Shown in pieces: positions 1-11,223 of a stretch of 64,000 nucleotides of DNA; positions within the stretch are counted from its first letter, which is position 1; every line of letters starts with the position of its first letter. The position numbers and the translations under genes are program-made. The DNA is from Puccinellia tenuiflora (Eukaryota; Streptophyta; Magnoliopsida; Poales; Poaceae): NCBI GenBank assembly GCA_012064385.1, contig QRDG01000519.1, positions 695,011 to 759,010 on the forward strand, written 5' to 3'. The notes beneath the pieces are model-generated. The model searched no databases. It was given only the letters and a program-made list of their open reading frames with translations, and was not told the origin of the DNA.

Positions 1-960
1 ATGCAATACACAAAGATATACCTCATATATAGGTAATGAAGTTCATTTCTGTATGCCCAAAATTAATGTATCAAATACAAAAGGTTCAATGATTTAGATT
101 CTATATGAGGTTGAAGTTCACATGGAGTTCATGATATAGTTCACTTGTTATGTCTGCTGAAGTTCATTTTATATTTATTTAGATGTTCAATTCATATGTT
201 TCAATACTATGAGGTTGAAGTCCACATGGAGTTCATGATATAGTTCACTTGATATGTCTGCTGAAGTTCATATTATAATTATTTTAGGTGTTAATTTCAT
301 ATGGTTTCAATACTATGAGCAGAACAGACCAGGGTGAACACAGTTTGGGAAGTTCACTACTGCACACAGTAAGGTTCCATTTACTGGGCTACGATTTTTT
401 CACTTATTGGGAGTCCAGTGTTAAAAAAAAATGGTGATGCACCATTCTAGCAACACAAGTGCACACATAAAAGGAACATATAACACAAAAAAATGGAACT
501 ACATCTATCCATTTATCCACCCTGTTACATCGCATGCAAAATAGAAACGGAAAAATAAAATAACCCCGGATGGTTTCTTTTTTTCCTGTTGACGTTGTCA
601 GTCCACATGCCATTATCCGTGAAAAACCAGGAAGTTTACTATAAATATTTGTAAAGTTCAGTATATTAGTTGAGTGCAGTTCACTTCATCTTTAAAAAAA
701 AAAAATTGGCTGTTTTGTAAAAAAAATCAGTAGGATAGTTGAGTGCAGTCCACACGTAAATAAAATTGAAAGTCCTCATGTAAAGTAATTTTAAAGTCCA
801 CATATAAGTAACTCTGAAGTTCATACATATGTAATTTTGAAGTTCAGCAACACACAAAAAACAAAAACAAAAACAAAAACCTAAGAGGTTAGCAGTCAAT
901 ATAACACTATGGTGCTGTTACAAATGGTTGAATGACATGAATATCAATGATTTACATAAT
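1..960 (+). repeat. AGTTCA-rich 3' flank of the Ulp1 gene
   Basis: A+T-rich sequence with fifteen GTTCA pentamers on the plus strand in the first 900 bases, usually as AAGTTCA, GAGTTCA or CAGTTCA, against one in the opposite orientation. Longer near-repeats are visible: a block with GAAGTTCACATGG, GAGTTCATGATATAGTTCAC and GCTGAAGTTCAT occurs at 113-160 and again at 210-260. No open frame here looks like a gene. Confidence 0.7.
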
Positions 961-974
961 AGCATAATTATCTA

Positions 975-2790
975 TTATTGTGCCTGCAGTTCCCCGCGAT
1001 CTTTGACTGCTTGTGTTAGCAACTCCTGAGTTGCTTGTGATCCTAGGCCAAGAAGAAGAACAAGGTCTTGGATATCACTGGGCCATTGGAGAGGTGATAT
1101 CTCATTCTTGGGATGGAACATGAGCTGGTACATGTATTCAGCCTTCCAGTCCTCGACACGAGCCTACATACAGGATATATGAGATGTTTAAGAGAACAAA
1201 ATAATAATAGTAAACAGCTGGTTTTTTGAACATAAAATGATGATGCCATTGAAAGAAAAAGGGACTCACATCTTTATTTTTTATTTTCTCCACCAGTCTG
1301 TTACCATCGAATGTGTATGCAACCCTCAGAGCATAGAAGCCGCACTCATTTGCGCCCTGCTCTGGCATGGCCACGTAATTGCACCTATCAGCAGCTACCT
1401 CCCAATGATGTACATTATGCTTGTTGTAGGCTGCTGTCCCATAAACTTCCTTCATAAGTGACACCATCCTTCTCACCTGAAGAAATACATGGACAGAAGC
1501 TGACAGATAACTATATTGAGTAAAAAAAAGAACACATCTTGATCACACAAAAAAGGAAAAATACACATGTACAATTTCTACACGATCAGCATGGTACTTC
1601 GTCCTGGATGTGTGTGTCAGCTTAGAATACCTCCTCGAGTCAAAAATGTCCAACGAACCAGTGTATCTGTGTTCATCACGTAAACCGTGTGGTGACACTG
1701 CTTGAAATGAGGGATAATGATCTGTTTGAAACAAAGGAAGTTCAGATAGAAACAAGAAAAAGAACTACATTATGGATTTTGAAAAATTGATTTTCAAATC
1801 AAGATAGAAACCTAAAAGTTAAAAAACAATTACCAGCTTTGCCCTCAGTAGGTTTTCATTTTCCCTCACATAGTACTTGAAATATTTAGCAGCTTGTTTC
1901 ACATCAAATGGATCCCTTTTCACCTCAACACCACTACTATCTTTCGGCAAAAATGGTGCAAAATCAAGAAGGTACTGTGAAAAAAAAACCAAAAAGTTGA
2001 GTATGACTATGTTTTGCAGTTCACTACAAAAAATTTAATCTAAAAAAGTGCATTAAAAATAGAGAATCTATTGTCGACAGACAACAAAAATATAAAAAAG
2101 GTAGTTCAGTATGCTTTGCGGTTCACCCTAAAAAAAAATCAAAAAGGTTCATTACTGTTATATACTGCAGTTCAGCATATGTATTAAATGATAGGTTCAC
2201 AACTTTATTTCAATGCAGTTCACCAGTAACATAGTTTGCAGTTCACTATCACAAAAAATATGAAACTGAAAAGTTGCATTACACAAAATGATTGATTGTA
2301 AGCAGTTTAATAAGAGGTTCACTACTACATGCATTGCTGTTCAGAAATGAACATAGTTGAATAAAAATATTAGAAGGAAGTTCAATATGGATAACAATTC
2401 AGCATAACCTGTTTAAAAAAGAAGTTCACTACTACAATGCAGTGCAGTTCATCATGTGATTATATGAGATGTTCACTACTGCATTACAGTTCAGACTAAA
2501 AAATATAATTGAAATAAAAATCAAAATAAACGCCACAGGTTGTGAAAAAACATACAGGGATCGTATAAGGTCCAAGCACAACCCGATCACCAATATCTGG
2601 GTGATCCTTCCAATAAGATATTATGAAGTCCATTACATCAGATTCCATCATTTCTCCGCGGCCGAAAAGTTTGAACATAAACTTGCCATCGATACATAAG
2701 GTATCTTCTTCTGCGCACATAAACTTGACAAGGGGTACACTGTAGGTGCGGGGAAAAAGAATAGGAAATCCGAGAAAAAAAATAAGCACA
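975..2790 (-). other. Downstream Ulp1-like catalytic domain (domain 2)
   Basis: The exon pieces are 2790-2540 (IDGKFMFKLFGRGEMM, then SYWKDHPDIGDRVVLGP), about 1973-1831 (YLLDFAPFLPKDS, then KYFKYYVREN), about 1735-1560, 1476-1270 and 1163-975. The CHHTVYV segment gives the histidine, FDSRRYS the aspartate, and EQGANECGFYAL the glutamine and catalytic cysteine. The His and Asp segments lie in different frames of the same exon, with the change near 1660, so the domain is frameshifted. The last exon ends with an ordinary helix and TAA at 975-977. Introns 1164-1269 and about 1477-1560 have GT-AG ends. Confidence 0.7.
2030..2520 (+). repeat. Intron filled with AGTTCA motifs
   Basis: This intron of the Ulp1 gene contains fifteen plus-strand GTTCA pentamers in about 460 bases, mainly CAGTTCA, AGGTTCACTAC and AAGTTCACTAC, and only one reverse copy. 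Recurring longer strings such as GTTCACTACTGCAT suggest decayed tandem duplication of a unit of roughly 30-40 bases. Confidence 0.65.
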
Positions 2791-2841
2791 GTAACCTATT
2801 TTGAACACCATAAAAAATAAAGAGATTAAGTTGTAGTTTAC

Positions 2842-3350
2842 TCACTCGCCATGGTCGCGGATGTAATCCTGGCTTAGTATTAGCTGTTTTATGTCCTTTG
2901 CCTTAGATAAATGAGGGAACTGGTAAGGGATGAAAGTTGGCACCACAGGTCTGAACCTCTTCGTGACTTTGGATGGCCTCTTGTTCGAAAGAACAAGATT
3001 TTCCGTAGGTGTGCGTCTAGGCTTCTGTGTAGCAAAGTCATCACTACTACCAGCACTGCAGACCTGCGTATCCTTTGCCTTAGCCTTAGCTGCAAGCTTC
3101 CATGGTACCTGGCTGACAAAATCATCGTCATCATCATCGAGCTCAATGACATCTGCCTTTGCGTTAACTCCATTTGAAGAAGCCATCTTGGCCTGTCTTG
3201 TTTTCACCGAGTGATGGAGCTGCGCGATAACCTTCTTAGCTTCACTTTGAATATTTGGAACTTCTTCACTGATGATGTGAACCTCAGGTGTGTAGCACTG
3301 GGTCTCGAAGAGACAAAAGTTATCTTCCTCTATGCCAAGAGGTGGCCCTG
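2842..3350 (-). other. Acidic and basic linker between the two Ulp1 domains
   Basis: One continuous reading frame in an exon between the two protease domains. It holds a run of aspartates (ELDDDDDD), lysine/alanine-rich stretches and basic patches (KRPSKVTKRFRP). This composition is typical of a disordered nuclear linker, possibly with a nuclear localisation signal. No catalytic motif is seen. The frame ends with DYIRDHGE at a splice donor near 2845. Confidence 0.55.
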
Positions 3351-3502
3351 TCTCACAATAAAAAGAAAATGAAAAAGGTTGATACAATGCATTAAAAAAG
3401 CAAAACAAACATGAAGTTCACTTAGCTATGTATTGGGGTTCTAGCATATATAAAGAAATATGTTTAGATGATAGCATAAAAGTCGCACAACAAACAAAGT
3501 AA

Positions 3503-4751
3503 CTAAAAAAGGTTGGTACCTGGTTCAATGCCTAAGACAGCTTTTAGGTCGATGTTAAAATCACTAGAAGTTAGCCAACTGTAGAGTAAGGTCATCCTGA
3601 TGTGAAGGATGTCATTTTGGTTAAATATTAACATGCCATAACCATCATTTGATTGCAAAGTTTGGAGCATAAAAAACCCACAATCATGCCTGCATAAATA
3701 CATTGAAAAAACAAACAAAATAACAAAATATATATATAAATGGTTCATGTAACTGTCATGTACAATAAGTAAAAAAAGGGTGACAACTGTTGGATAGTTA
3801 CTTACGAAGTCCTCTGTTTTGGCACATTAACATAATTCAACCTAAAATGATCAATCGATCTTGGTTGAAGCGAATCCCCATTAGAGTTTGAGGCTGACCT
3901 CCAACACTTCTTAATATTGCATGCCATCAAGTGTATAACCCTCTTGCCATCAGGATCGTTAGGTCCACGTTGAGAATCAAGCAGCTCGAAACATTCCTTC
4001 TTGAGATTAAGAGCAACTACACAGAAATGCCCCGGTACCCCCTGTGCTGGAGGGTCGGGTGGATCGAATGTAGCGAAAAGGATCTGCAATAAGAAATAAA
4101 AAATTGATGGAAATATAAGAAAACAACTTGGCATTAAAAAAAGACAATGTGTATAAAGATAGACAGACAGTTTTCAACATACAATTTCTTTCTGGTCCAA
4201 GCGATCTTCGGAATCAGGACTAAAAAATCTCCTCACACGCCTACTATTTAAATTTCCTTGAAATATCTGGCACTTTTAAAATTAAACAAGTAATACATCA
4301 AAACATAATAGACCATGAACTTATCAGCACAAAAAAAACACATGGAAGTTCACACCAGCAAAAAAGAAAGGTGCACATACACAGACAAAATATGGTACAA
4401 TCAGCCTTTCTGAATTCTTGAACTTTTGTCCAAGCAGATATGTTCCAACAGACACTGTGAATGAGCAAAGAAATCCAGTAGGCATAAGTGCATTTGCAAT
4501 ATGTCCTATTGTGCATTCACACTCATCGTTTCTGAAAAGAGTGTTGTTCATGCGAAGAAAACATTCAGCAAAACAAAGTTATGTTGTGAAAAAGAAGTAC
4601 ATGATCTACATTAAGAAGTAGAAGGGGGTGGACATAAAAATACATTCTCGTCTTATCTCTCCTCATCGCACAAAATGTATAATATACTTCCTTAATTCTC
4701 TTCATGACTGGCAGAGCAGATAACGGAGGAGTTAAACATTCACTGGACACT
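3503..4751 (-). other. Upstream Ulp1-like catalytic domain (domain 1)
   Basis: The exon pieces, in gene order, are about 4751-4650 (helical segment with KRIKEVYYTF), 4530-4390 (RNDECECTIGHIANALMP, then a hydrophobic stretch), 4134-3815 and 3690-3515. The third piece has the histidine in GHFCVVALNL and the aspartate in FELLDSQRG. The fourth begins HDCGFFMLQ, with the catalytic cysteine in DCGFF, and the end of the preceding exon supplies a VPKQR glutamine. This matches the His-Asp-Gln-Cys order of C48 peptidases. None of the four key residues is lost, so this domain is the better preserved of the two. Exon limits are approximate. Confidence 0.7.
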
Positions 4752-4808
4752 GGGAGAAAAAAAATACAAATAAAAAGTAAGAAGTCAACTTCAGACACAC
4801 AAGAAAGT

Positions 4809-7800
4809 TGTAACAGCCCCAGATTAGCACCATAAAATATGGGCCAAATTTTCACTTTTTGTTTTGCATTGCATCATGGCATCCATATAAAATTTGCTAA
4901 TCTAAATGAAGCAATACTTGCAAATTAAAGGCTAGGGAGCAAAACCCTTCCTCACACTTCCAAACTAAATGCATTGCCCAAAATGGCCAAACCAAATGCA
5001 AAGCTCAAGTTGGCAAAATACTTTATTCCTGAACTTCCAAATGGTTTAGGAAGTTCCACCTTTGCTTCTTATCCCCAATTCTCATTTTCCAAATTTAGTC
5101 AATTGAGAAATAAATATGAGGATTTAAATTGGTTTAATTCAATTTCTATTTTTGGAACCAAGTTAAGTTTCCAAAAATTCAAACTAAAATTATGGGGTGC
5201 TTCAATATTATTGTGAGAGCCTCCATGAATATTTTCATTATTTTTGGAAATACTAAAGTGCTTCAAATAAATGTATTTTGCAAATTGTCCAAAATGACCA
5301 TAATGCAACACCTGAACAAACCTGGACCTAAGCATTTTATTTTGGGGAACCAAATTTTGTGGGGCTCCTACATGTCATGGGGAAGCTTTACAAATTTTTA
5401 CAAAATTTATAAAATCATTTAATGGCCCCAATTAAACTGCAAATACTACTGCAGGACCTTTTTGCAATTAAATTAAATCAGCCAGGAGGGCATCCACAAG
5501 TCTCCCCTTTTCTTTTTCCCCACCGTGACCATGGCACTGGCGCCATCCCTGGCGCCATGCCAACGCCGCACGCCTGCCCCCCCCCTCGTGGCCACTCTCC
5601 CCTGCTCTGAGGATAAGGAGGCCCCCAAGATGCTTGCCTCTCTCTCCCGCTCCTACTCCCTGGCTTTTTCCCCTGGAAACCCTAGCCGAGCTCCATGTCC
5701 ACCGTGGCCGCCGCCGCCCCCCCTTCAAGTCGCCGGTGACCGTGGCCGCCCCGGAGCAATTGGACCATGCCGTCGTCTCCGCGTCATCGACCTCTACCTC
5801 CCCCTCGAGCTGTGCGTGCTAGGGAGCCTCCGGTCGCGCGAATCGCTCCCGCTCCTTCGACTCTGTCCGCCACCGTCCGCGCGTGATTCCGTCGCGGTTC
5901 GAGCTCCTCCGCCTTCACCGAGCGTGCCATTGAGCTCAGGGTGAGATGCTCGTCCTCCAGGACACCGTGCTTCTCCTCCTCTCCCTCTAGATCCTGCTGA
6001 CGCCGTTGCCTGTTTTCGGCCTCCGCTGCGGCTCACCGTCGGAGCTCCTCCCCGACGACCACTTGGTCCCTAGTGCCGCCTCTGGCCTCCACGTAAACAC
6101 GCGCCGCGTATGCCCTGTCTAGCTAGTCCTCGTTCGCGCCCTGTCTCCGAAACCGTGCGAGACGTCACCGTGCTGCGCACTCACCGCCGCCGTCCGCGTG
6201 GTCACCACGCCAGTCGTGGCACTTGACCGGCCGCACGAAAATGTGCTCGCCCGGCCTGCACCCCGGCCTTGGGCCGACCCAGAGGCCGGCCGGTTCGGGT
6301 GGTGCCCCGGCCTGCACGCCAGCCTGGGCCGGCCACAGGCCGGTTGCCTCGGGTCACTGCCCGGCCCATGGCCCGGCCTGGCCGGCAGTGAGGCCGGCCT
6401 GTCTGCCCCTTTGTGGTTTCTCCTTTTTATGAAATAGAGTTAATTCAAATAATTCATATCTTGTTAAATAATGATCCAAATTGGGCAAATCAAATTTCAA
6501 AATGTTCAGGAAAACAAACTCCACCAATTGGAATCATTGTAACTTTCTTTTGGAATTATATTATTTTTGTTATTTAAGAATTCCTAAAATGGGTTAAATA
6601 ATACCAAATTGGGAAAAATCATAACTAATTAAATATTTGTCAAAAAATTATGAATTAAATATCAAAGTGATCAACATGTCAAATGCTATCAAACCATGCA
6701 CATATCACATCATGATCACAAATTCTTATTTGATGTTATTCATAATGTGCTCAAATGAATTAAATTCAATTATTTAAATTAATTTGCTATTTATTCATCG
6801 GTGCTCCGAAAATTATAATTAAATTACCGGAATGATCGGAAGAACAAACCCTATCCATTCATGTCATGTTCATGCGTATTTGAGCCACTTCTCTAATAAT
6901 TTGATAATTTATAAAGAATTGTGGTCACTAAGATAATTATGGGGTTGTATCCAAATAATTGCACTAATTATTTTGGCTCCCCATTTAATTTTGCTTTTAA
7001 TATATATGATGGTATCTTTGCATCAATTGGACATGTCATCATGTGATTGAGCATTGCATTTTGTGTTCGTGTGATTTATGTGTTCTTTGTGTTTCTTTTG
7101 GGTATCAATAGATTCCGGAGTCGAGGTTAACGCTACTTACCCCGACGAGCAATACTACACGCCCGGGCAGCAAGGCAAGAGATAACCTAACCTTCTTGGC
7201 ATTCTAGCATCCTATGTTTTTATCAACTTATTTTATCCACCATAATATTGCATGCAGTTCAAATGTCTCTTTTGGTAACTATTAGAGTATCCTATGAATG
7301 CATGTTCTTCCCCGAGACAATCACATGTATCCCTACCTATGAAACCTAGGGTTGAAGTGTTGGCCCGAGATAAAGATAGAATTGATGTATTTATATGCTT
7401 AGCCATGCTTAGATAAATGCTTTATGTCCGTTGTAAATTCCATAATTGTTGATGTTGATGGAATGATTCGGGCATGGTGGATAATGGTGATGCTTAATTA
7501 AAATGCTAAGACGGCTTGGGTGAGTTGCCATCGGGGATGGTGTTTTGCCTCACTCTAGCCCCTAGGTGCGAGTTCTTTACCTCTTGAACCAAGACGAGCG
7601 TGCTGCCATTGGTGGGTGTATGGGCACCTTACTGACCGAATAATTTGTGAGGGGCTTGTCAAGGGTCCTCTAGTTCGAGTTTTCCATTTGCCGTGTGTGT
7701 GAGCGGAAAAAGAATTGACGAGGATGGTGGTGTTTAGGATGTGATGGTGGGGCAGGGCGCTGGGAGCGCTGAACCTGTCCTTCCGCCACTGATGGTCCTT

Positions 7801-8715
7801 GAGTAAGCCTCATGCTTTGTAAAGGTCTAACCGCGCCCGCTCGCCGGCCTTCCCCGGAAGAGGGTCAACTAGGTGAGCCGGACGGTACCAATGGGTAAAA
7901 TAGTACACCCCTGCAGGGTTAATCTTTTCGAAAAGCCGTGTCCACGGTTATGGACAACTTGGGAATAGACGATAAGATCATAGAGAACCTTAATCTAATT
8001 GATATGGCAGCTAAAGGTTGCATAATCAACGTGTGGCAAAGGTTCACTTCCTCGAGGGTGATTCGAGGGGGTGCCTTGGTGTAGATGAGTGGGTTTGGCT
8101 ACAAGTAGGTTCGCCGAGAACCGAAGATGACAATGTTACTCTCTTACCCCTTTTATGAAAATATTCTGAATAGACGGTGCCATGTGTCAATTACGTCATG
8201 TTTATGAAAATCTGGCTTTATGCAAAAAGAAATACATATACAGCTTTAGAGCCTCCGTCAGTCATTGGGCCTATATCGCCCTACTAAACTTGCGAGTACA
8301 TCGTACTCAGACTCTCTTTGCTGCCTCTATGATTTTGTATTACAGAGGAGGACGACACCGAGCAGCTAGGTGGGTTCTTCGTTGACGTCGACTACTAGTC
8401 TGGGGTTCCCAGGTGGCAGCTTGGGACCGTGGAACAAGCTGGCTTGGGTGATGTTTATTTGTAGGCCTCTTAGGCCATATATTTGTTTCTTGTTGTTAGA
8501 CAACACTACCCGCTTCCGCTTGTTGAATTGATGGTCTGTGACCTTTTGTTGTGTAACATTTGTATTCTTCTCATTATATGAGTTGCTATATGTTTTGTGT
8601 CGTAGAGTCATGCGATGTGCCAGTTTGTTCCACAAGTCTCGATCTCTGTGTTATACCTTGATGGTTGTGCCAATTACATAGCCTCTCTGTATAATTCCGG
8701 GGTCGGGGCGTTACA
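4809..8715 (+). repeat. Element A 5' LTR
   Basis: 3907-bp LTR, TGTAACAGCC...GTTACA. Layout: an A+T-rich 0.7 kb, a G+C-rich island (about 5500-6420) with apparent long frames, a long A+T-rich stretch (6430-7080), then the three-stem module at 7909-7947, and an end with GGGGTCGGGGCG. The frames inside the G+C island are repeated in the second LTR and match nothing I recognise. Confidence 0.93.
7909..7947 (+). other. Three-stem module in LTR A (copy 1)
   Basis: Three consecutive inverted repeats: CCCTGCAGGG (7909-7918), CTTTTCGAAAAG (7924-7935) and CCGTG-TC-CACGG (7936-7947). All three are perfect. The same order is seen in LTRs B, D and E with different bases in the arms. Confidence 0.75.
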
Positions 8716-8718
8716 AGT

Positions 8719-8730
8719 TGGTATCAGAGC
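8719..8730 (+). other. Element A primer-binding site (tRNA-iMet type)
   Basis: TGGTATCAGAGC three bases after the LTR end; this 12-mer complements the 3' end of plant initiator Met tRNA. Confidence 0.9.
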
Positions 8731-11186
8731 AGGACTGCCTATAGGAAACCCTTTCTTTTGGTCGATGTCGAGTCTAGTTCATGAAAAATTATTTTTAACC
8801 TAAAAATGAGTTGTGAAAACCTTCCTAGGATTCTTTTTACTCCTTATCCAATTCACTCTGATCTCGGTGTCATCTTACCTCTATTTGATTTAGCGGTGTT
8901 TCTGATCGTCGGCAAATTCTAAATCTTTAGGATCATGGGGTTGGGTTCTACCTTTAGTTACTGGTTAACTTGGCTTGTCTGCAAATTCTAAATTCCGAAG
9001 AGAAGAAGTATTGCAGATCTTCAAGAAATTCCTTTGCTTTAGCCCAAGATCTGAACCGAAGGTCCCGGATTGTGCTAGGGCTCAGGTGTAATGTTTCATG
9101 AGGGTTGTCACCCTTGTGAGCATTATGCTATTGTGGGTCCCAGTGCAAGAAGCTGATCTTTAACCCAAGATATTTTCCGTTGAACCCTGGGGTTAATTGT
9201 CAAACCCTGCCTCAGGTTGGCAAAATCTAAAGTTAATCCTCGAGCTCGAGCTTGCAGCCGTAATTGTCTTGCTCAGTCATGCTCTTCTTTGCCACTAGCT
9301 TTATCTAGACTGCTGTCAGGGAACCATCTGAATCACGACGGGATTGCTCTTAGCGAGCCTTTCCATCGATAATTGTGTTTCCTCTACTAACACCCGTTCA
9401 TGAAACCCTTTCGGCACTAGTTGTCGGAAAAGTATTAATCAAGAGCTTCTGCAATATCCTAAATTGTTGTTAGCCCGTTCCTTAATCCACATTTGTTATC
9501 AATCCTCTATCTGCATGCAGACAGTCAAGTGTATCGTGCATTGGGGTGTTCTGATGTATGTTATTCTTGTGGTTTGTCAAGGCATTCCACCTCGGGATGT
9601 CAGGAGAAACAAACTCCGGTACCTCGTCCATGTCTTGGACTAGGTCAAAGTATTGTAACTCGCGGAGTAAGAGCTTGACTAGTTTTTGTTCCGTTCCACC
9701 TTGGAGTATCACACTCTTTTATATCGAGAGGTCGTGCTTAGTCTCATGACGTACTGGATGAAGTGATGCTCCTACCCTTCCTTATCCATCTACCTCCGAG
9801 CTACTAGGGCTTGAGAATGTTGAGAATGCATATCGTGGTGGTAATCGGAATTTCTTAGCAATTGTATTTGCTTTGAACTCCAAGGACCTTGGTGGCCCTC
9901 TTAGCCTGACTGGTAATCCAATCATCGAGCTGAGTTGTCTGTGTTGCCAAGTCCTTTCTTCCAGGTGCACCCTTCGGTCAATGAGTTAGATTCATTTCGA
10001 AACTCCCAAGACCGCATCCTTTCCCTTGAAGAGCAGGTTTTCTCTCGCAACCAGTGACGTTTGTCGCTGTGGATCCTAGTGGAGTTCACTTTGTCTCCTC
10101 GGGTTAAATCGTAAGTTGGGTATGCGTACGTGCATTATTGAGCTGGTAGGTTGTTACCTCCCGTTCGCTGATTAAGCCATGTGTGCACACCAAGCCCTGA
10201 CCGAGTCGCTCCTAAAATAAGAATAAGTTGTCAAATCTCGTCCGCTTACCGGTGTTTCCCAATCCTAAATCAGATGGGCCTCATTGTTGGAGTCATGCTG
10301 GATCAATTTCCCTTTTCGTAATCATGAACCAATGGAACCCCCAATCTACCTCATGTTTTGGAGCTTGTCACTATAGCCCTTGTCTCGGGAATCTAGTTGC
10401 CTTACCTTGCAGCTAACTTTCGCAAACCCCTTCCTCGGACTTGTCAAGTCTGAATCATTCTCACGCCTAACCAAATCTGAATCTCAAGCAAAAGTGATGC
10501 TTGGAGTTTATCAAGAGCATAACCTAAGCTTACTAGCAACCCCGACAAGTCCGATGTTGTGGCTCATTCACCTCACCGGAAGGCCTATTGACGAGATCTC
10601 TCAAATCTTTAACCTCAACCACTATCCCTGAGGGTAATGTATAATTTACCCTGGTAGTTTTTCCGTATGGTCTGTTCTCTATCTCGTGGTAATAGCTCTA
10701 TATCAGGTTTTACCTCTCCGTCTAAAATGTGGGTCAATGCCATATCTATCCTTCCTAGGTGAGCCCAAAGTTATGCCCAATCACACTGACATTGTAGAAA
10801 TCCTTCAGTTTCGTTAGGGCCAAGATTTTAATCTTATGGAAGCGTCTGGTAGGTCAAAAGCGTGGAGTCCGGAAGGTGTACTTTCTCCTCGCGGTGCTTC
10901 AAGTTTCTATGATCTACGCCTCCTGGTGGTTTGAAATAATGTCTTGGTCTTGGACGAAAATCCTGAACAAAGTGATCGGTTGTCCTATCATCGGCTCGAC
11001 CTTTGTTTGGTCAAGTCGTTCCTTGTTCTCTCAATAGCCTATGGTTGTGAGCAAGAGTCATTTTGCCTACTACCTTAAGTTATCTCCTGTTCTTTCCGCC
11101 TTTTGGCATGTCATGTTAGTTAGCCAAATCTCTGCAACGAGGAAGATGTGTGTTGTCATGTTCCCCTCATCCCTATTTCTACTCTA
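8731..11186 (+). other. Element A internal region, no recognisable coding
   Basis: 2.4 kb between the primer site and PPT-proximal hairpin. Stops are frequent in all frames and I recognise no gag, protease, RT, RNase H or integrase motif. It is either a replaced internal domain or a fully decayed one. The near-identity of the flanking LTRs argues that the element was already non-coding when it inserted. Confidence 0.75.
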
Positions 11187-11223
11187 GAATCTCGGGACGA
11201 GATTCCTGTAAGGGGGGTAGAAT
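11187..11223 (+). other. Element A hairpin plus polypurine tract
   Basis: Perfect 8-bp stem GAATCTCG-GGA-CGAGATTC (11187-11205), then AAGGGGGGTAGAAT (11210-11223) immediately before LTR 2. The purine run is the plus-strand primer. The hairpin is also present, with a changed closing pair, in element B. Confidence 0.85.

Larger units (their letters stand above)
975..4751 (-). pseudogene. Double Ulp1-domain cysteine protease, transposon-associated, broken
   Basis: Minus-strand multi-exon gene containing two separate Ulp1/SENP-like (peptidase C48) domains. Ulp1 proteases cleave SUMO-type modifiers; the transposon-borne plant versions have no proven substrate. The exons run from about 4751 down to the stop at 975-977. 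Visible splice sites include an acceptor near 4752, donor 1269/acceptor 1164 (intron 1164-1269) and acceptor 1477. The upstream domain keeps His, Asp, Gln and Cys landmarks. The downstream domain keeps the same landmarks but has a frame change near 1660 between its His and Asp segments. Between them is an acidic, lysine-rich linker (2842-3350). The 5' end is unclear: either the gene starts just upstream of 4751, or it was once fused to the gene ending at 15436, with retroelement A now in the intervening intron. It is probably not functional. Confidence 0.7.

Noticed and set aside
5422..6437. Overlapping long frames in the G+C island of LTR A (also 11839-12859)
   Set aside because: Open in several frames and on both strands at once, as expected from G+C-rich DNA; no motif recognised.
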